Of a stretch of 5,271 nucleotides of DNA, positions 4,778 through 5,271 are shown one piece after another. The stretch spans positions 1-5,271 of the forward strand of contig JBFHDX010000179.1 of assembly GCA_041584475.1 (NCBI GenBank), given 5' to 3'. The notes under the pieces are model-generated. The model saw nothing but the letters and a program-made list of their open reading frames with translations, had not been told where the DNA came from and made no database searches. Position 1 is the first letter of the stretch; every line of letters starts with the position of its first letter. The stretch comes from JBFHDX01 sp041584475. Its GTDB lineage: Bacteria > Pseudomonadota > Alphaproteobacteria > UBA8366 > JADFVY01. The translations under genes and the position numbers were made by a program.

Positions 4778-5271
4778 ATGACCGGTCCGGCAAGGTTGAA
4801 GGCAACGGCAGCCCGAGCGCTGCTGACGATATTGATGCTGCTCTGCTCCACCGCCGTCTACGCGGCGGAGGGCGGCGAAGCGGCCCCGTCCGACGCGGCG
4901 ATGCAGGTCGCGCAATACACGGCCTCTGGCAGCAAGGACTGCCTCGAATGCCACGACGACCCGTCGGTCAACCTCATCCTGCGGACGCCGCACGCACAGG
5001 CGGCGGACGCGCGGACGCCATTCGCGAAGCAGGGCTGCGAGACCTGCCACGGACCCGGTGCCGCCCACGCCGACAATCCGGGCGTCTCGATGGAGATCCG
5101 CTTCGGGCCGCGCTCGGAAACGCCGGCGGCGGAACAGTCGGCGGTCTGCCTCGGCTGCCACCAGGGCGACCAGCGCATCAACTGGCACATGAGCAAGCAC
5201 GAAGCGGCCGATCGGACCTGTTCGTCGTGCCACAACGTGCACGCGCGCAAGGACCCCATGCTGGTCAAGAA
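4778..5271 (+). CDS. MtrA/DmsE/PioA-family periplasmic decaheme cytochrome c (3' end outside window)
   Basis: N-terminal 164 residues of an exported multiheme cytochrome. Residues 1-29 are a Sec signal peptide (basic start, hydrophobic 14-27, likely cleavage after VYA). Four heme c sites follow: CLECH (55-59), CETCH (87-91), CLGCH (124-128) and CSSCH (148-152). Candidate distal histidines include H72, H97, H137, H141 and H155. The order and spacing (C-x-x-CH-GP after heme 2, VCLGCHQGDQRINW around heme 3, CSSCHNVHARKDPML around heme 4) match the first part of the MtrA/DmsE decaheme family, usually about 300-350 residues; the remaining six hemes would lie beyond the window. With only about 25 residues between the signal peptide and heme 1, it lacks the long N-terminal extension of PioA. 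GGAGG (4766-4770) lies 7 nt before the ATG. Such proteins sit inside an outer-membrane MtrB-type barrel and pass electrons across the outer membrane. Direction of electron flow and partner are unknown. Confidence 0.92.
   Translation, partial: MTGPARLKATAARALLTILMLLCSTAVYAAEGGEAAPSDAAMQVAQYTASGSKDCLECHDDPSVNLILRTPHAQAADARTPFAKQGCETCHGPGAAHADNPGVSMEIRFGPRSETPAAEQSAVCLGCHQGDQRINWHMSKHEAADRTCSSCHNVHARKDPMLVK

Noticed and set aside
4512..4781. Possible small gene ending in the cytochrome start codon region.
   Set aside because: It has no ribosome-binding site, its third codon positions are far less G/C-biased than in real genes here, and the product is low-complexity.
4493..5242. A 249-codon leftward open frame opposite the cytochrome gene.
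   Set aside because: It is rich in Arg and Val with no recognisable pattern, while the rightward strand has a signal peptide, a ribosome site and four CXXCH motifs.

Overview
The window is GC-rich (about two thirds G+C by eye). It carries six protein genes, the two outermost cut by the window edges. Base composition and family types suggest an alphaproteobacterium: a GcvA-type LysR regulator, a DUF1127 small protein, a perfect FNR/FixK-type operator and a periplasmic decaheme cytochrome of the MtrA/DmsE/PioA group. The taxonomic call is an inference, and no RNA gene or marker gene is present to confirm it.

Left part (1-2031): a LysR regulator runs leftward off the window. It is divergent from a rightward pair, a 77-residue DUF1127 protein followed after 20 nt by a ten-helix EamA/DMT transporter with a TTG start. 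The 163-nt divergent intergenic region holds a 27-bp dyad (arms ATTTCTC/GAGAAAT) beside overlapping -35-like elements. The simplest reading is that the LysR protein controls itself and the DUF1127-transporter unit.

Middle part (2007-4221): a leftward two-gene operon encodes a zinc-less quinone oxidoreductase-type dehydrogenase and then, 4 nt later, a 409-residue SAM-dependent methyltransferase with an unusual C-terminal domain. The methyltransferase gene overlaps the end of the transporter gene tail to tail by 25 nt, so no terminator lies between the converging units.

Right part (4222-5271): a 556-nt divergent intergenic region separates the oxidoreductase operon from a rightward multiheme cytochrome gene. 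It has an AT-rich core with a perfect 18-bp FNR/FixK box. The cytochrome has a signal peptide and four CXXCH heme sites before the window ends, arranged as in the first part of the MtrA/DmsE/PioA decaheme cytochromes. These cytochromes carry electrons through an outer-membrane barrel for extracellular respiration or phototrophic iron oxidation.

The main point of interest is this apparently oxygen-controlled entry into an extracellular electron transfer locus. The FNR/FixK box is placed so that it could activate the cytochrome gene and, at the same time, cover the -35 region of the oppositely directed oxidoreductase-methyltransferase promoter.
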